The notes beneath the pieces are model-generated. The model saw nothing but the letters and a program-made list of their open reading frames with translations. It searched no databases and had not been told where the DNA came from. A program made the translations under genes and the position numbers. From JAGUXG01 sp043798435 (GTDB lineage Bacteria > UBA9089 > UBA9088 > JAGUXG01), in contig JAZDOR010000075.1 in assembly GCA_043798435.1 (NCBI GenBank), positions 1 through 7,020 on the forward strand: a DNA stretch of 7,020 nt. Reading direction: 5' to 3'. Positions 5,682 through 7,020 of the stretch are shown here, in pieces. How positions within the stretch are numbered: the stretch's first letter is position 1; every line of letters begins with the position of its first letter.

Positions 5682-6401
5682 CTAAATCTTAAATGTTCTT
5701 GGGAGCTTTCTCTTGTGGCAAGAACCTTTAATCAGATATTCTAACTTAGATAAAATTTCTGCCTTTATGTTTTTAGCCCTTTTTTCCTCCATAGCGGATA
5801 TAGCAGAATCCAGCTCATTATAGGTGATACCCATCTCTCCTTCATCAGTCTGGCCAGGCCATAGACCGGCACTCGGAGGTCTTTCAATTATCTCTTTGGG
5901 AATGCCAAGCTCTTTAGCCAGTTCCCTTACCTCCCGTTTCAATAAGCCGCCTATAGGTAAAATATCTACACCTCCATCCCCATACTTAGTGAAGTAACCA
6001 GTCATAATCTCTGATTTATTGCCTGTTCCTGCAACTAAGTAATTGAGATTGTTGGCAAAGTAATAGAGGGTAAGCATCCGCAGTCGCGGCTTCAAATTTG
6101 CCTGAGCCAATCTATCACCCTTGCCAAGAACCTCTATCAACTTATCGTAGATAGGGGTTAAATCTATCTTTTCGCATTTGACCCCCAGGTTTTTTATGAC
6201 TATATTTGCGTAATAAAGGTCATCTTCGTCGCTGTGGCAAGGCATTATTAGCCCCAAAACTTCCTCTTCCAAAGCCTTCTTTGCCAAAGCTGCCACAGTA
6301 GCTGAGTCAATCCCACCACTTATTCCAATGACTACCCCTGCACACCCCGCAGATTTAACCTCCTTCTTAATCCATCTGCGTATCTTATCGGAAAGCTCCA
6401 T
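5682..6401 (-). CDS. nadE: NH3-dependent NAD+ synthetase
   Basis: Converts nicotinic acid adenine dinucleotide, ATP and ammonia to NAD+, the last step of NAD synthesis, in the cytosol. At 239 residues it is the short ammonia-using form, with no N-terminal glutaminase (nitrilase) domain. The PP-loop ATP-pyrophosphatase motif SGGIDS is at residues 28-33. The other family blocks follow: LMPCHSDEDD-like (51-61), AGTGNKSE (124-131), FTKYGDGGVDILPIGGLLKREV (137-158) and PPSAGLWPGQTDE (175-187). The C-terminal HKRKLPRTF segment matches the usual substrate-binding end. The ATG at 6401 has a strong Shine-Dalgarno, GGGAGG, six bases upstream, and a consensus-like promoter further up. It is probably monocistronic, since 237 bases of repeat separate it from the next gene. 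The cell must supply free ammonia or pair this enzyme with another ammonia source. Confidence 0.97.
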   Translation of the reverse strand: MELSDKIRRWIKKEVKSAGCAGVVIGISGGIDSATVAALAKKALEEEVLGLIMPCHSDEDDLYYANIVIKNLGVKCEKIDLTPIYDKLIEVLGKGDRLAQANLKPRLRMLTLYYFANNLNYLVAGTGNKSEIMTGYFTKYGDGGVDILPIGGLLKREVRELAKELGIPKEIIERPPSAGLWPGQTDEGEMGITYNELDSAISAMEEKRAKNIKAEILSKLEYLIKGSCHKRKLPRTFKI

Positions 6402-6461
6402 CTTTTTCCTCCCTTTTCATAACACCTTTTGCCCCTGACAAAATTTTTTCTCTGGTCAAAG

Positions 6462-6491
6462 ATTATAGTGGTATTTAGCTAAGTTTGTCAA
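6462..6491 (-). promoter_or_regulatory. nadE: Strong sigma-70 type promoter of nadE
   Basis: On the minus strand a perfect TTGACA (6486-6491) is followed after 18 bases by a perfect TATAAT (6462-6467). The expected start of RNA is near 6455, giving a leader of about 54 bases before the nadE ATG. The leader has the GGGAGG ribosome-binding site but no riboswitch fold that I can recognise. This is the best promoter in the window. Confidence 0.8.
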
Positions 6492-6533
6492 AACCTCTTT
6501 ATTCTCAGCCAGCAGAACCGATTGAGTTAAAAG

Positions 6534-6559
6534 GTAAGCGTTCAGCCGTCAGCAGTCAG
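6534..6559. repeat. Solo end of the dispersed 'GTAAGCGTTCAG' repeat
   Basis: gtaagcgttcagccgtcagc at 6534, with following agtcag, matches the left end of the element at 3840-3858 (gtaagtgttcagcggtcag) closely, and taaaagta after it recalls the shared taataaaaata. No facing closing end is visible nearby, so this is a single half-copy or relic. It lies upstream of the nadE promoter in the otherwise gene-free stretch 6402-6696. Confidence 0.5.
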
Positions 6560-6601
6560 ATAAAAGTAAGGAGATCATAAAATGGGTTGATATTTTTTAC
6601 C

Positions 6602-6686
6602 TTGCCAAAAGTAATTTTTATTTATAAGGTATATTATCCACGATATTTGCATCTGCGGAGCAGTTAACGGAGGTAAAAATATTATG
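6602..6686 (+). promoter_or_regulatory. Possible plus-strand gene start abutting the ISL3 end
   Basis: A perfect ribosome-binding site GGAGGT (6669-6674) stands nine bases before an ATG (6684-6686). Upstream is a weak promoter candidate, TTGCCA (6602-6607) and TATAAG (6623-6628), with a short 15-base spacer. The frame after the ATG runs only four codons before the inferred insertion-sequence end at 6697. Beyond that it is antisense to the transposase and stops after 26 codons. This may be the orphaned 5' end of a gene interrupted by the element. The continuation would lie outside the window. Confidence 0.35.
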
Positions 6687-6696
6687 TTTAAAAATT

Positions 6697-7020
6697 GGTT
6701 CTACTGGCTTTTGTGTGGATACATATCTAACTTTCCACAATGGAACAGGATAGCAATCCTGTAATTCTCAAAGTTTCTAAATCCCCTTGCTGCTGATTCA
6801 TCTGTTGAATTTTGCTGTTTATCCCCTCGGCTACAGCATTAGTTATTCTATGCTTAAGATAGGTCAGGATGTTGTCAATGTGTCTCTTTATCATCTTTTT
6901 TAGCCTCTGCTATAGGTTTAAGTCGTGAATGTGTTGCCCACCAGTACCATTTCTTAAAGAAGTTTCTTGCAGCCTTCTCATAAATATACTTCCATAGCCT
7001 TGAAAACATCTCTTTTATTG
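6697..7020 (-). mobile_element. End of an ISL3-family insertion sequence, cut by the window edge
   Basis: The outer boundary is placed at GGTTCTACTGGCTTTTGTGT (from 6697), which begins with GG and resembles the ISL3-family terminal inverted repeat. It partly overlaps the transposase 3' end, which lies a few bases inside. ISL3 elements usually make an 8-bp target duplication. The A/T-rich flank ttaaaaatt just outside 6697 would suit, but the other end is not in the window to confirm it. Confidence 0.65.
6701..7020 (-). pseudogene. ISL3-family transposase, C-terminal part, two frameshifts
   Basis: Only the C-terminal part is in the window; the gene enters from the right edge. Three consecutive frames carry one continuous family match. 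The first reads WKYIYEKAARNFFKKWYWWA then THSRLKPIAEAK. The second reads KMIKRHIDNILTYLKHRITN then AVAEGINSKIQQMN. The third reads ARGFRNFENYRIAILFHCGK then LDMYP, ending at TAG 6701-6703. HRITNAVAEGINSKIQ and ARGFRNFENYRIAILF are hallmark ISL3 C-terminal blocks. The first shift is one extra A in a run of six (6896-6901 on the plus strand). The second lies near 6790 in a CAGCAGCAA stretch. Unless these are sequencing errors, the transposase is inactive. Confidence 0.85.

Noticed and set aside
6684..6764. 26-codon plus-strand frame starting MFKNWFYW with a good ribosome-binding site
   Set aside because: Beyond the first four codons it is antisense to the transposase end. At most the start region is a relic of an interrupted gene.

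Overview
This A/T-rich window looks like a chromosomal segment from an uncultured, repeat-rich bacterium. All recognisable housekeeping genes lie on the minus strand. SecY and NadE are clearly bacterial, and adenylate kinase has a four-cysteine zinc lid. An Asp23/AmaP/DUF2273 cassette, best known from Gram-positives, is present. A remnant of a FlgD-like/type IX-sorting-like C-terminal domain, which is common in Bacteroidota-like and candidate-phylum bacteria, lies at the left edge. The mix, together with word-like palindromic repeats in most gaps, suggests a candidate-phylum lineage, but the sequence alone does not fix the taxon.

Layout, left to right. Bases 1-180 hold no gene I can support. 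Bases 181-366 (+) encode the tail of a secreted-protein C-terminal domain, cut off at its 5' end. Bases 367-643 hold two inverted repeats. Bases 644-3569 (-) are map, adk and secY, transcribed secY-adk-map, with a palindromic repeat in each internal gap. Bases 3570-3902 are a repeat cluster. Bases 3903-5005 (-) are an asp23-like gene, amaP and a small DUF2273-type membrane protein, tightly coupled and preceded by a plausible promoter. Bases 5055-5444 (-) are an unrecognised 129-residue protein. Bases 5445-5681 are another large inverted repeat. Bases 5682-6401 (-) are ammonia-dependent NAD synthetase, nadE, with an excellent sigma-70 promoter (TTGACA, 18 bp, TATAAT). From about 6697 to the right edge is the end of an ISL3-family insertion sequence whose transposase carries two frameshifts.

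Function. secY, adk and map are the usual distal genes of the spc ribosomal-protein operon, but here no ribosomal-protein gene lies on either side, so the module has been separated from that operon. The Asp23, AmaP and DUF2273 proteins are expected to form an envelope-associated complex, with AmaP as membrane anchor. nadE is an independent transcription unit.

I see no defence system, CRISPR array, tRNA or rRNA. The least ordinary features are the repeat family (shared ends resembling GTAA-N5-CAGGT with variable palindromic interiors, often starting at a stop codon) and the ISL3 end lying just inside what looks like the start of a plus-strand gene.
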